This document shows positions 8,791 to 18,094 of a DNA stretch of 64,000 nt, one piece after another. The DNA is from Variovorax fucosicus (GTDB taxonomy: Bacteria > Pseudomonadota > Gammaproteobacteria > Burkholderiales > Burkholderiaceae_C), in assembly GCF_030316825.1 (NCBI RefSeq), contig NZ_JASZYU010000003.1:558001-622000 (forward strand), written 5' to 3'. The notes under the pieces are model-generated. The model ran no database searches. It worked only from the letters and a program-made list of their open reading frames with translations, and was not told where the DNA came from. Position 1 is the stretch's first letter; the number at the start of each line of letters is the position of its first letter. A program made the position numbers and the translations under genes.

Positions 8791-11700
8791 TCATGCCGCC
8801 TCGACCAGCGACTTCGCTGCCTCCATGTCCACCGCCACGATGCGCGAAACGCCCTGCTCCTGCATCGTCACGCCGATGAGCTGCTCGGCCATCTCCATCG
8901 CGATCTTGTTGTGGCTGATGAAGAGGAACTGGGTTTCGCGGCTCATGGCGGTCACGAGTTTGGCATAGCGCTCGGTGTTGGCGTCGTCCAGCGGCGCGTC
9001 GACTTCGTCCAGCAGGCAGAAAGGGGCCGGGTTCAGCTGGAAGATCGCGAACACCAGCGCGATGGCGGTCAGGGCCTTCTCGCCACCCGACAGCAGGTGG
9101 ATGGTCTGGTTCTTCTTGCCGGGCGGCTGTGCCATCACCTGCACGCCGGAATCCAGAATTTCGTCGCCGGTCATCATGAGCTTGGCGGTGCCACCGCCGA
9201 ACAGCTCGGGGAACATGCGGCTGAAGTGTTCGTTGACGATCTTGAAGGTGCCGCCGAGCAAGTCGCGCGTTTCGCCGTCGATCTTGCGGATCGCGTCTTC
9301 CAGCGTGCCGATCGCTTCGTTCAGGTCGGCGGACTGGGCGTCGAGGAAGGTCTTGCGCTCACTGGCGATGGCAAGCTCGTCGAGCGCGGCCAGATTGACC
9401 GCGCCGAGCGATGCCACTTCGCGGTTCAAGCGGTCGATCTCGCTCTGCAGGCCGGTCAGGCGCACCTTGTCGGTTTCGATCGACAGCGCCAGCGCCTCGA
9501 GATCGGCCTTCGCATCGGCCAGCAGCTGAGCGTACTGCTCGAAGCCGAGGCGCGCGGCCTGTTCCTTGAGCTGGAACTCGGTGATGCGCTGGCGCAGCGG
9601 CTCGAGTTCGCGTTCAAGCTGCAGGCGCCGTTCGTCGCTGGCGCGCAGCTTGATGGTGAGGTCGTCGTACTGGCTGCGCGTGGCGCCGAGCGTGGTTTCG
9701 CGCTCGAGCTTGAGCGCCAGCGCGTCCTGCAGGCCGGCCTTCGCGGCGGCATCGGACAGCCGGGTGAGCTCGCCCTGGGCACGCTCTTCTTCGTCGGCCA
9801 AGGCCACCGATTGCTGCGCCGCGGTTTCGATTGCGCGGCTCAGCTCGCCGCGGCGTGCTTCAAGGGTGCGCTGGGCAAAGGTGGCCTCTTGCGCCTGCCG
9901 TTCCAGGCTGCGGTGCTGCTCGCGGCTGGCCGTGAGCAGCCGGCCGGCCTCGATCACGCGTTCGTCGAGTTGGGCGTGCCGCTCCTGGCTGTCGGCCAGC
10001 TGCATGTCGAGTTCTTCGAAGCGCGCTTCGGCGGCAATGCGGCGTTCCTGCAGCTCCTCGAGTTGCGCATCGACCTCGCCGAGGTCGGTGGCCAATTGTT
10101 CGCTGCGGGCGCGGGTCTGTTCGGCGAGCTGGGTGAGGCGCAGCGTTTCGACCTGCAGCTCATGCGCACGCGACTGGGTTTCAGCCGCTTCGCGCCGCGC
10201 GCCGACGAGCCGCGAGGCCGCATCGCCATATGCCGCTTCGGCGCGCATGAGCGCCGTGCGCGCCTCGTCGCTGATGAGGGCCTGCGCGCGCAACTGGCGT
10301 TCCAGGTTTTCCATCTCCTGCTGGCGCGCCAGCAGGCCGGCCTGCTCGGAATCCTGCGCGTAGAAGCCCACGCTGTGCGCCGCGACCGCGTGGCCGCTCT
10401 GCACGTAGATCACTTCGCCTGGCTGCAGCTTGCCGCGCTGCGCCAGCGCCTCCTCGAAGCTGGTGGCGGTGTAGCAGCCATGCAGCCAGTCGACCAGCAG
10501 GGCCTGCAAGCCGGCGTCGCTCAACCGCAGCAGATCCGAAAGACGCGGCAAGGCGGACGCGCCTTGCACCGGGCCGGCACTCGGCGGCGTGTAGAACGCC
10601 AGCTTGGCCGGAGGCGCATCGGCGCCGAAAGCCCGCACCATGTCGAGCCTGCTGACTTCGAGCGCGCCCATGCGTTCGCGCAGCGCCGATTCGAGCGCGT
10701 TCTCCCAGCCCTGCTCGATGTGGATGCGGCTCCACAGTCCCTGTAGGCCGTCGAGCCCGTGCTTGGCCAGCCAGGGCGCCAGCTTCCCGTCGGTCTTGAC
10801 CTTTTCCTGCAGCGCCCTGAGCGCCTCGAGCCTGGCCGACAGCTCGGCATGGCGCGCGCCCTCGGTGTTGACAGCCTGTTGCCGCGCGCGGCGGTCGTCG
10901 TCGAGTTGCGGCACCGATTCCTGCAGCTCGTGCAGCCGTGCCTCGGCTTCGCTGGCGGCTTCCTGGCCAGCGGCCAGTTGCTCCTGCAGCGCGACCAGGC
11001 GCGCTTCGTCGGGGGCGTCGAGCGCACGCTGATCGGTGCGCAGCCGTTCGCTGCGCTGCTGCAGCTGGCGCGATTGCTCGTCGATGTTGCGCTGGTCCGC
11101 CGCCAGCACCTGGATCTGCTGCTGCACCTGGACGACGCCGGTGCGCTGCGCGTTGGCCTCGTCCTGCGCGCGTTGCTGCGCCTCTTCGAGTTCGGGCATG
11201 CGCGCGTCGTGTTCTTCGAGCTGCGCGGCCAGCAGCACGGCCTGTTCTTCGGCGTCCACGCCCTGCCCGGCGAGCGTTTCGATTTCGGCCTCGGCGTCTT
11301 CGCGGCGCGTGCCCCACTGTGCGACCTGCTCGCGCAACTGAACCAGGCGCTGTTCGACACGCTGGCGCCCTTCGACCACGAAGCGGATTTCGCCTTCGAG
11401 CCGACCCACTTCGGCGCTGGCTTCGTAGAGCTTGCCCTGGGCCTGGTTCACCTGGTCGCCGGCCGCGTAGTGCGCCTGGCGCACGGTTTCAAGCTCGGAC
11501 TCGATGTGGCGCAGGTCGGCCGTCCTGCTTTCGAGGTCGTTGATCGCCTTCTCTGCGTCAGCCTTGATCTTCGACTGGTCGTTCTCGCTCTCGCTGCGCT
11601 TGAGGAACCAGAGCTGGTGCTGCTTCTTCGTGGCATCGCCCTGCAGCTGGTTGTAGCGCGCGGCCACCTCGGCCTGCTTCTCGAGGCGCTCGAGGTTGCT

Positions 11701-12306
11701 GTTGAGTTCGCGCAGGATGTCTTCGACGCGCGTGAGGTTTTCGCGCGTGTCGCCAAGGCGGCTCTCGGTCTCGCGGCGGCGTTCCTTGTACTTGGAGACA
11801 CCGGCCGCCTCTTCGAGGAACAGGCGCAGCTCTTCGGGCTTGGATTCGATGATCCGGCTGATCGTGCCCTGGCCGATGATGGCGTAGGCGCGCGGCCCGA
11901 GGCCGGTGCCGAGAAACACGTCCTGCACATCGCGCCGGCGCACCGGCTGGTTGTTGATGTAGTAGCTCGAGGTGCCGTCGCGCGTGAGCACCCGCTTGAC
12001 CGCGATTTCGGTGAACTGGCTCCACTGGCCGCCGGCGCGGTGGTCGGCGTTGTCGAACACCAGTTCGACGCTGGAGCGGCTGGCCTGCTTGCGCGTGGTG
12101 GTGCCGTTGAAGATCACGTCCTGCATCGACTCGCCGCGCAGTTCGGAAGCGCGCGATTCGCCGAGCACCCAACGCACGGCATCCATGATGTTCGACTTGC
12201 CGCAACCGTTCGGCCCGACCACGCCGACCAGCTGGCCCGGCAGCAGGAAGTTGGTGGGTTCGGCGAACGATTTGAAGCCGGAGAGCTTGATGGAGTTGAG
12301 ACGCAC
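8791..12306 (-). CDS. smc: Chromosome segregation ATPase SMC
   Basis: SMC forms a ring-shaped dimer with ScpA and ScpB that compacts and segregates the chromosome. At 1171 residues it has the family architecture. The N-terminal ATPase half has Walker A GPNGCGKSN at residues 31-39. A long coiled coil rich in Glu, Gln, Ala and Arg is interrupted by a globular hinge around residues 500-660. The C-terminal half has the signature LLSGGEKALT (Ser1073) and Walker B FCLLDEVDAPLDD (Asp1100, Glu1101). The start is GTG at 12306, giving the standard N-terminus (M/V)RLNSIKLSGFKSF, with a GAGGGGG tract about 10 nt upstream. The frame stays open far upstream, but that part is non-coding. First gene of smc-zipA-ligA. 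Confidence 0.95.
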   Translation of the reverse strand: MRLNSIKLSGFKSFAEPTNFLLPGQLVGVVGPNGCGKSNIMDAVRWVLGESRASELRGESMQDVIFNGTTTRKQASRSSVELVFDNADHRAGGQWSQFTEIAVKRVLTRDGTSSYYINNQPVRRRDVQDVFLGTGLGPRAYAIIGQGTISRIIESKPEELRLFLEEAAGVSKYKERRRETESRLGDTRENLTRVEDILRELNSNLERLEKQAEVAARYNQLQGDATKKQHQLWFLKRSESENDQSKIKADAEKAINDLESRTADLRHIESELETVRQAHYAAGDQVNQAQGKLYEASAEVGRLEGEIRFVVEGRQRVEQRLVQLREQVAQWGTRREDAEAEIETLAGQGVDAEEQAVLLAAQLEEHDARMPELEEAQQRAQDEANAQRTGVVQVQQQIQVLAADQRNIDEQSRQLQQRSERLRTDQRALDAPDEARLVALQEQLAAGQEAASEAEARLHELQESVPQLDDDRRARQQAVNTEGARHAELSARLEALRALQEKVKTDGKLAPWLAKHGLDGLQGLWSRIHIEQGWENALESALRERMGALEVSRLDMVRAFGADAPPAKLAFYTPPSAGPVQGASALPRLSDLLRLSDAGLQALLVDWLHGCYTATSFEEALAQRGKLQPGEVIYVQSGHAVAAHSVGFYAQDSEQAGLLARQQEMENLERQLRAQALISDEARTALMRAEAAYGDAASRLVGARREAAETQSRAHELQVETLRLTQLAEQTRARSEQLATDLGEVDAQLEELQERRIAAEARFEELDMQLADSQERHAQLDERVIEAGRLLTASREQHRSLERQAQEATFAQRTLEARRGELSRAIETAAQQSVALADEEERAQGELTRLSDAAAKAGLQDALALKLERETTLGATRSQYDDLTIKLRASDERRLQLERELEPLRQRITEFQLKEQAARLGFEQYAQLLADAKADLEALALSIETDKVRLTGLQSEIDRLNREVASLGAVNLAALDELAIASERKTFLDAQSADLNEAIGTLEDAIRKIDGETRDLLGGTFKIVNEHFSRMFPELFGGGTAKLMMTGDEILDSGVQVMAQPPGKKNQTIHLLSGGEKALTAIALVFAIFQLNPAPFCLLDEVDAPLDDANTERYAKLVTAMSRETQFLFISHNKIAMEMAEQLIGVTMQEQGVSRIVAVDMEAAKSLVEAA

Positions 12307-12408
12307 GACTTGTCGGCCCCCTCGGCTGGATGCCAAGGTGTTGATTTGTAAGGAAAAATGCACAACCTGGCGGCTGCCACCCGAGGCGACGATGATAACG
12401 TGCGGCCC

Positions 12409-13170
12409 ATGCGCCATTTGCCCCTTTTCCCCTCCCGCAGCCGTCACGCCATGCTGTGCGGCACGGCGGCCTGGCTGCTCGGGGTGGCCGGTTGCAGCAG
12501 CGTCATCAATTCGACCGAGCGGGCCCAGCCGTATGCCAACAACGAATGGCTGCAGTCCGGTGCCAACCGCATCGCCAACCTCGCGCTGCGCGACAACCTG
12601 CAGTCGATCCGGCGCGTCCAGCTGTCGCTCTACCGCCGCAACCCGCGCGAATGGCGCAAATGGGCCAAGAGCCCCGAAGATGCGATCCAGCGCACCTGGG
12701 ACGCCGTGATGCAGGGCACGCCGCTGCCGGAACTGCGCGGCGCGGTCGGCATCGACGCGATCCGCATGGCCTTCGACACCGGACCGCAGACCTTCCAGGG
12801 CGACCGGGTTGCAGCACTCGTGGTCGGCTGGGCCAGCATGCTCAAGGAGGCCAACGGCAACACCTGGGACCAGACCATGATCGACGGCGTGAATGCCGAG
12901 AACAGCTACCGCGCCGCGCGCAACGTCGAGATCTCGCTGTGGTTGATCAGCTCGAAGACCGGCCCGGACGGCCAGCCGCTGCTGCTGGCCACCGAGATCA
13001 GCGATCGCGGACGCAACCTGGTGACCGACCGCGAGCTGTCGAAGGTGGTGGCCCGGCTCGACCTGATGGCGGCCCAGGCCGACGAGAAGTACCGGCGCGC
13101 CGCGCTCGATTTCAGCCAGAACCTGTTTTTGGGCAGCCTCGGCCCGTTCTTTGCAATGGTCAAGCCCTGA
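12409..13170 (+). CDS. Putative lipoprotein, DUF of Burkholderiales
   Basis: The 253-residue product has a signal peptide ending in the lipobox GVAGC (Cys29), so it is probably a lipoprotein. The mature part is mixed alpha/beta with no motif I recognise. Notable segments are NEWLQSGANRIANLALRDNL and WASMLKEANGNTWDQTMIDG, and the C-terminus is FLGSLGPFFAMVKP. In-frame starts exist at 12358 and 12451. The ATG at 12409 is chosen because it gives a normal signal peptide with positive residues before the hydrophobic core. It is divergent from smc and 77 nt upstream of the ParA-like gene. Function unknown. Confidence 0.75.
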   Translation: MRHLPLFPSRSRHAMLCGTAAWLLGVAGCSSVINSTERAQPYANNEWLQSGANRIANLALRDNLQSIRRVQLSLYRRNPREWRKWAKSPEDAIQRTWDAVMQGTPLPELRGAVGIDAIRMAFDTGPQTFQGDRVAALVVGWASMLKEANGNTWDQTMIDGVNAENSYRAARNVEISLWLISSKTGPDGQPLLLATEISDRGRNLVTDRELSKVVARLDLMAAQADEKYRRAALDFSQNLFLGSLGPFFAMVKP

Positions 13171-13247
13171 CGAACCAGGGCAACGGGCACGGCGCGGCAC
13201 CTAAAATGCCCCGCGACCTCTCCCCCTCCACTCTTTCCGGGCATCTC

Positions 13248-13940
13248 ATGAGTTCCATCAATTTCATCGGCGGCGAAAAAGGCGGTGTCGGCAAGTCGGT
13301 CACGGCACGGGTGCTGGCGCAATACTTCATCGATCGCAGCCGTCCCTTCACGGGCTACGACACCGACCGGTCGCACAGCTCCTTCACGCGCTTCTACGAA
13401 GGCTTCGCCTCGCCCGTGGTGGTGGACAGCTTCGAGGGCCTCGACACCATCGTGAACGGTTTCGAGACCAACCCGCACCAGAGCGTGATCGTCGACCTTG
13501 CCGCGCAAACGCTGGCCCCGCTGTCGCGCTGGATCAAGGAATCGGACCTGTTCGACGTGTTCAAGGAACTCGGCATCGCGGTCAACTTCTGGCACGTGCT
13601 CGACGACGGCCGCGACTCCACCGACCTGCTCGGCCGCCTGATCGACACCTTCGGCGACCGGCCCAACTACATCGTGGTGCAGAACTACGGCCGCGGCAGC
13701 GACTTTGCGATGCTGCTCGGCTCGCAGTCGCTGGCCAAGGCCACTGCCAACGGCGCCCAGGTGATCGCGATGCCGCGCCTGCACGACACCAGCATGCGCA
13801 AGATCGATGCGCAGAACACCAGCTTCTGGAAGGCCGTGCACGACAAGGAAGGCCCGAACGCGCTCGGCCTGCTCGAGCGCCAGCGCGTCAAGACCTGGCT
13901 GGCAACCGCTTACGCGGCATTCGACACGCTGCCGTTGTAA
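13248..13940 (+). CDS. Orphan ParA/MinD-like P-loop ATPase
   Basis: The 230-residue protein begins MSSINFIGGEKGGVGKSVTA, a deviant Walker A (KGGVGKS) of the ParA/MinD/SIMIBI class. The Walker A' region reads VIVDLAAQT instead of the usual DTPP or DxxG. The remainder has the expected Rossmann-like alternation, and NYIVVQNYGRGSDF resembles the nucleotide-specificity region. No parB-like gene or centromere-type repeats are near, so a role in chromosome partition is unlikely. Related short ATPases are sometimes annotated as mobilisation proteins on plasmids. The ATG at 13248 follows a weak purine tract. The gene is convergent with the XRE-cupin gene, with 3 nt between stops. Confidence 0.8.
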   Translation: MSSINFIGGEKGGVGKSVTARVLAQYFIDRSRPFTGYDTDRSHSSFTRFYEGFASPVVVDSFEGLDTIVNGFETNPHQSVIVDLAAQTLAPLSRWIKESDLFDVFKELGIAVNFWHVLDDGRDSTDLLGRLIDTFGDRPNYIVVQNYGRGSDFAMLLGSQSLAKATANGAQVIAMPRLHDTSMRKIDAQNTSFWKAVHDKEGPNALGLLERQRVKTWLATAYAAFDTLPL

Positions 13941-13943
13941 GGC

Positions 13944-14570
13944 CTAGCGCTCGGCCATCACGACCACCACCTGCGCGTCGGCCTTGCCCGTCGACAGGTA
14001 GATGTGCCCGACGCCGCTGTCGAAGTACGCCGACTCCTGGCGCTTGAGTTCGATCGCTTCGCCCGTCTCGAAGTGGATGCGCACGCTGCCCGACAGGACC
14101 ATCACGAATTCCTGGCCGGCATGGCGGATGAAGTCCGGAAACTGGCTCAGGGCACGCGCCACGATGGTGCCGTGCAGCGGCGTCATGCGCTTGCCCGGAA
14201 AGTCGGTCGCGAGCATGCGGTAGTCGTAGTTCTGGCTGTCATAGCCCGGTGCGGCGTCCAGCGTCGAGCGCACCACCACGGGCCTCTTCCCCCCGTCGAC
14301 CGGCGCTGCCTGGGCGCGCGGGTCGAACAGTTGGGCAATGTCCACCTCGAGCGCCCGCGCCACTGCTGCGAACTTCTCGTAGCTCACCGAGATCTGGCCC
14401 AGTTCAATCTTTGACAGCGTCGACAGGGCGACACCCGACCGCTCGGACAGCGCCTTCAGCGTCAGGCGCCGGCCCTTGCGGATCTCGCGCAAGCGCTCAC
14501 CCATGCGCGCACGATCCGGCGGCGCCGCACTGCGCTTTCCGGAGGGCTTGACAGGCATCGCTTTCCCCAT
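13944..14570 (-). CDS. XRE-family regulator with C-terminal cupin domain
   Basis: This 208-residue transcription factor has an HTH near residues 25-80 (RLREIRKGRRLTLKALSERS, then SKIELGQISVSYEKF). A C-terminal cupin-2 domain follows (RHAGQEFVMVLSGSVRIHFE and SAYFDSGVGHIYLS). Family members such as PuuR-type regulators sense small molecules through the cupin. Starting at ATG 14570 avoids an upstream extension that would run through the operator. It is divergent from the FAD oxidoreductase gene and very likely controls it through the tandem dyads at 14581-14614, and also itself. The ligand is unknown; amines or amino-acid derivatives are plausible given the neighbours. Confidence 0.9.
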   Translation of the reverse strand: MGKAMPVKPSGKRSAAPPDRARMGERLREIRKGRRLTLKALSERSGVALSTLSKIELGQISVSYEKFAAVARALEVDIAQLFDPRAQAAPVDGGKRPVVVRSTLDAAPGYDSQNYDYRMLATDFPGKRMTPLHGTIVARALSQFPDFIRHAGQEFVMVLSGSVRIHFETGEAIELKRQESAYFDSGVGHIYLSTGKADAQVVVVMAER

Positions 14571-14580
14571 GATTGGCACG

Positions 14581-14614
14581 ATTCTCGCATGAGAGAATTC
14601 TCGTATGAGAGAAT
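14581..14614. promoter_or_regulatory. Two tandem 18-bp dyads, candidate XRE-cupin operator
   Basis: Two copies of ATTCTC-N6-GAGAAT lie at 14581-14598 and 14597-14614, sharing 2 bp and repeating every 16 bp. Only one position differs between the copies (C/T in the spacer). The second copy contains the ATG (14605) of the downstream oxidoreductase gene, and the first lies where its ribosome binding site must be (GAGAG). A repressor bound here would block both transcription start and the divergent promoter. The symmetry is seen directly; assignment to the adjacent XRE protein is inferred from position. Confidence 0.75.
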
Positions 14615-15732
14615 TTGACATCATCATCCTTGGAGCCGGCATCGCCGGCGCGTCGGCTGCATTCCGCCTGGCCGGGCACCGCAGCGTGCTGCTGCTGGAG
14701 CGCGAATCACAACCCGGCTACCACTCGACCGGACGCTCTGCGGCGATGTTCATGGAAAGCTACGGCCCGCCGGCGGTGCGTGCCCTCACGCGGGCCAGCC
14801 GCGCGTTCTACGAGCAGCCGCCGGCCGGCTTCACGTCCGAACCCCTGCTGACGCCGCGTGGCGTGCTCTACCTAGCCACCCACGGCCAGGAGGCCCAGCT
14901 GCAGTCAACGCGCAGCGAACTGGCCCCCGCCTGCCCGGACCTGGAACTGTTCGATGCCGACGCGACGCTGGCCCGGGTCAGTTGCCTGCGGCCCGAGATG
15001 GTCCACGCCGCGCTGTTCGAGCCGGGCGCACAAGACATCGACGTGCATGCCCTGCACCAGGGCTTTCTGCGCGGCTTTCGCCAGCTCGGTGGTGAACTGC
15101 GCACCGGCGTGCAACCGCGGGCCGCCATGCGATCCGGCACGCACTGGGACTTGCAGCTGCCCGATGGCGAGACGGTTCGAGCACGCAGCGTCGTCAATGC
15201 GGCAGGCGCCTGGGCCGACGAAGTGGCCGCTCTTTTCGGCGCGGCGCCGATCGGCCTGGTGCCGCACCGGCGCAGTGCCTTCACCTTCAAGGCGCCCGAC
15301 GGCACAGATGCCTCCGGCTGGCCGGCCGTGGTCGGTGTCGACGAGAGCTACTACTTCAAGCCCGATGCCGGCCAATTGCTGGGCTCGCCCGGCAACGCCG
15401 ACCCCACGGTGCCGCACGACGTGGTGCCCGAGGAGATCGACATCGCGATGGGCATCCACCAGATCGAAAGCGTCTCCACCTTGAGCATCCGCCGCCCGAC
15501 CAGCACCTGGGCAGGCTTGCGCTCTTTCGTGCGCGATGGCGAAATGGTGATCGGCGAGGATGGCGCCTGTCCCGGTTTTTTCTGGCTCGCGGCACAGGGC
15601 GGCTATGGCATTCAGAGTGCGGCCGCCGCCAGCGCGTTGGCCGATGCGTTGTTGCGCGACGTGCCCCTGCCGGAAGAACTGGTTCGACACGGCGTCGAGC
15701 CTTCAGCGCTGTCGCCGGCGCGCCTGCGTTGA
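14605..15732 (+). CDS. FAD-dependent oxidoreductase, DAO (glycine/D-amino-acid oxidase) family
   Basis: The 375-residue flavoprotein begins MREFDIIILGAGIAGASAAF, with the FAD dinucleotide motif GAGIAG at 10-15 and the acidic ribose-binding residue at LLLERE. Other DAO features are GYHSTGRSAAMF near residue 40, the second strand VVNAAGAWADEVA and the C-terminal GYGIQSAAAASALA. The family oxidises amino acids or secondary amines to imines with release of peroxide or transfer to a quinone. The likely substrate is an amine handled by the next genes: aminotransferase (16 nt downstream), Bug protein and amidase. The start codon lies inside the second operator dyad, so expression is probably tightly repressed. 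Confidence 0.88.
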   Translation: MREFDIIILGAGIAGASAAFRLAGHRSVLLLERESQPGYHSTGRSAAMFMESYGPPAVRALTRASRAFYEQPPAGFTSEPLLTPRGVLYLATHGQEAQLQSTRSELAPACPDLELFDADATLARVSCLRPEMVHAALFEPGAQDIDVHALHQGFLRGFRQLGGELRTGVQPRAAMRSGTHWDLQLPDGETVRARSVVNAAGAWADEVAALFGAAPIGLVPHRRSAFTFKAPDGTDASGWPAVVGVDESYYFKPDAGQLLGSPGNADPTVPHDVVPEEIDIAMGIHQIESVSTLSIRRPTSTWAGLRSFVRDGEMVIGEDGACPGFFWLAAQGGYGIQSAAAASALADALLRDVPLPEELVRHGVEPSALSPARLR

Positions 15733-15748
15733 ACCGGAATTGCCAGCC

Positions 15749-17074
15749 ATGAACAACACCACCGCCTCCCGCTCGTCAGTCCTCGACGACGCCCTGGCGG
15801 AAGCCACCGCGCGCTATGGTGCCCGCAATCCCGCCAGCGAAAAGGCGCTGGCCGAAGCGGCCGACGTGCTGCCCGCGGGCAACACCCGCAGCGTGCTGTT
15901 CCATACGCCCTTTCCGCTGGCGATGGCGCGCGGCGAAGGCTGCCACCTGTGGGATGTCGATGGCCATCGCTACCTGGATACGTTGGGCGAATTCACGGCG
16001 GGCATCTACGGCCACTCGAATCCGGTGATCCAGCAGGCCATCGTCAGCGCCTTGCACGACGGGTTGAGCCTGTCTTCGCACACACCGCGCGAGGGCCTGC
16101 TCGCGCACGAGATCCAGCGCCGCTTTCCCGGCATGGCCCTGCTGCGCTTCACCAACTCCGGAACCGAGGCCAACCTGATGGCGCTGGCCGCAGCAGCGGT
16201 GCACACCGGGCGGCGCAAGGTGCTGGTGTTCGACGGCGCCTACCACGGCGGCGTACTGTCCTTCGGCGGTGGCGGCTCGCCGGTGAACGTGCCGCACGCC
16301 TTCCTCGTCGCACGCTACAACGACCTCGAAGCCGCACAGGCGCTGGTGCGCACACACAGCGCGGATCTGGCAGCGATCCTGGTCGAGCCCATGCTGGGCG
16401 CGGGCGGCTGCATCCCGGGGCAGCCGGCGTTTCTGCACGGGTTGCGTGCGCTGGCCGACGAATGCGGCGCCCTGCTGATCCTCGACGAGGTGATGACCTC
16501 GCGGCTGTCGAGCGGCGGCCGTCAGGCGCAACTGGATCTGGCGCCCGATCTCACCACGCTTGGCAAGTACTTCGGCGGCGGGCTCTCGTTCGGCGCCTTC
16601 GGCGGGCGCGCCGATGTGATGTCGCGCTTCGATCCGCGCCGGCCGGATGCGCTGGCCCACGCCGGTACGTTCAACAACAACACGCTGACGATGGCGGCAG
16701 GCCTGGCCGGCCTGACGCAGGTGTTGACACCGGCCGCACTCGATGCGCTGAACCAGCGCGGCGAACAATTGCGCGAGGGGCTCAATGCGGTGTTCGCACA
16801 ACACGCGGTGAATCTGCAGTTCACTGGCCTGGGCTCGGTGATGCAGCTGCACGCCACCGCGCGTCCGTTGCGCAATGCGGCCGACCTGGCCGGCGCCGAC
16901 GATCGCGTCAAGGCGCTGCTGTTCTTCGATCTGCTGGAGCGTGGCGTCTTTCTGGCGCGGCGCGGTCTGGTTGCCCTGTCGCTGCCGTTCGGCGACGCAC
17001 AGGCCGATGAATTCGTGGCGGCACTGGAAGCAGTCGTCGCCGCGCGCCGCGGCCTGTTGCCGACGGTCGGCTGA
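15749..17074 (+). CDS. Class III PLP-dependent aminotransferase
   Basis: The 441-residue enzyme belongs to the glutamate-1-semialdehyde aminomutase-like branch of class III aminotransferases. PLP-binding features are NSGTEANLMA near residue 136, LLILDEVMTSR with Asp246, and the Schiff-base lysine Lys273 in TTLGKYFGGGLSFGAFGG. HAGTFNNNTLTMAAG matches the phosphate-binding segment. Since the genuine hemL is normally a housekeeping gene elsewhere, this copy is more likely a catabolic transaminase. The ATG at 15749 gives a normal N-terminus; upstream in-frame codons overlap the preceding oxidoreductase. It follows that gene by 16 nt and precedes a Bug protein by 34 nt. Confidence 0.88.
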   Translation: MNNTTASRSSVLDDALAEATARYGARNPASEKALAEAADVLPAGNTRSVLFHTPFPLAMARGEGCHLWDVDGHRYLDTLGEFTAGIYGHSNPVIQQAIVSALHDGLSLSSHTPREGLLAHEIQRRFPGMALLRFTNSGTEANLMALAAAAVHTGRRKVLVFDGAYHGGVLSFGGGGSPVNVPHAFLVARYNDLEAAQALVRTHSADLAAILVEPMLGAGGCIPGQPAFLHGLRALADECGALLILDEVMTSRLSSGGRQAQLDLAPDLTTLGKYFGGGLSFGAFGGRADVMSRFDPRRPDALAHAGTFNNNTLTMAAGLAGLTQVLTPAALDALNQRGEQLREGLNAVFAQHAVNLQFTGLGSVMQLHATARPLRNAADLAGADDRVKALLFFDLLERGVFLARRGLVALSLPFGDAQADEFVAALEAVVAARRGLLPTVG

Positions 17075-17108
17075 AATTCTTCAACCCTTTTTATCAAGCA
17101 AGCTCACC

Positions 17109-18092
17109 ATGCAACACATTCCCTTCAAGGCATTGCGCCGCACGCTGTTCGCCGGCAGCCTCGTCTTCATCGCCGGGCTCGCGTCCGCAGCCGGTTACCC
17201 GGAACGACCGCTGGTTCTGGTGGCGCCCTTCTCGGCCGGCGGCGCGGCCGATGTGCTGGCCCGCATCCTTGCAAAGAAGCTCGAAGAGCAACTCGGGCAG
17301 CCGGTGGTGGTCGAGAACAAGCCCGGCGCCGGCACCGCCATTGGCGCGGCCGCCGTCGCCAATGCCAAGCCCGATGGCTACACGCTGCTCATCAGTTCCA
17401 ACTCCACCTTCACGCTGAACCCTGCACTGCAATCCAAGCTGTCGTACGACCCGGCCAAGGGGTTCGATGCGATCGGCATGGTCGGCTCGGTCGCACTGGC
17501 GGTGCTGGTGAACCCCTCGGTCGCGGCCAACGGCGTGAAGGAACTGGTGGCGGCCGCCAAGGCCAGCCCCGACAAATACGTCTACGGCAGCTTCGGCAAC
17601 GGCACCAGCTCGAACTTCGCTGGCGCGATGTTCAATGCCAGCACCGGTCTGTCGATGACGCACATCCCCTACAAGGGTAGCGCGCCGCTGATGACCGACC
17701 TGATCGGCGGCCAGATCCCGGTGTCCTTCGACACCGTGGTGGCGGCCGGGCCACAGCGCAAGAACGGCAAGGTCAAGGTGCTGGCCGTCACCACAGCCAA
17801 GCGCTCGGCCCTGATGCCCGACGTTCCCACCGTGGCCGAGAGCGGCTACCCGGGCTACGAGCTCAATGCCTGGATCGCGCTGGTCGCGCCGCGCGGACTG
17901 CCAGCCGACGTCAAGGCGCGCCTCGAGAAAGCGCTGGCCACGACGATGGCAACGGCCGACACGCAGGACCGGATGAAGAACGCCGGTTTCGAGCCCGGCT
18001 ACCAGGCAATTCCCGACTGGGCCGGCATGGTCACGGCCGATACGGCACGCATGCGCAAGATCGCCGAGCAATCGCAGATCAAGGCAGAGTAG
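17109..18092 (+). CDS. Bug-type tripartite tricarboxylate transporter substrate-binding protein
   Basis: This 327-residue periplasmic binding protein of the TctC/Bug family has a signal peptide ending near ASA-AGYPERP. The diagnostic segments are PLVLVAPFSAGGAADVLAR, GQPVVVENKPGAG, MTHIPYKGSAPLMTDLIGGQ and LMPDVPTVAESGYPGYE. Burkholderiales encode many such proteins without linked TctA/TctB membrane parts, and none is seen here. Ligands are usually carboxylates or amides. Sitting between an aminotransferase and an amidase (2 nt downstream), it probably captures the substrate this cluster degrades. Confidence 0.93.
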   Translation: MQHIPFKALRRTLFAGSLVFIAGLASAAGYPERPLVLVAPFSAGGAADVLARILAKKLEEQLGQPVVVENKPGAGTAIGAAAVANAKPDGYTLLISSNSTFTLNPALQSKLSYDPAKGFDAIGMVGSVALAVLVNPSVAANGVKELVAAAKASPDKYVYGSFGNGTSSNFAGAMFNASTGLSMTHIPYKGSAPLMTDLIGGQIPVSFDTVVAAGPQRKNGKVKVLAVTTAKRSALMPDVPTVAESGYPGYELNAWIALVAPRGLPADVKARLEKALATTMATADTQDRMKNAGFEPGYQAIPDWAGMVTADTARMRKIAEQSQIKAE

Positions 18093-18094
18093 CC

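Noticed and set aside
12307..13200. N-terminal extension of SMC by nearly 300 residues
   Set aside because: It overlaps the divergent lipoprotein gene and precedes the standard SMC N-terminus.
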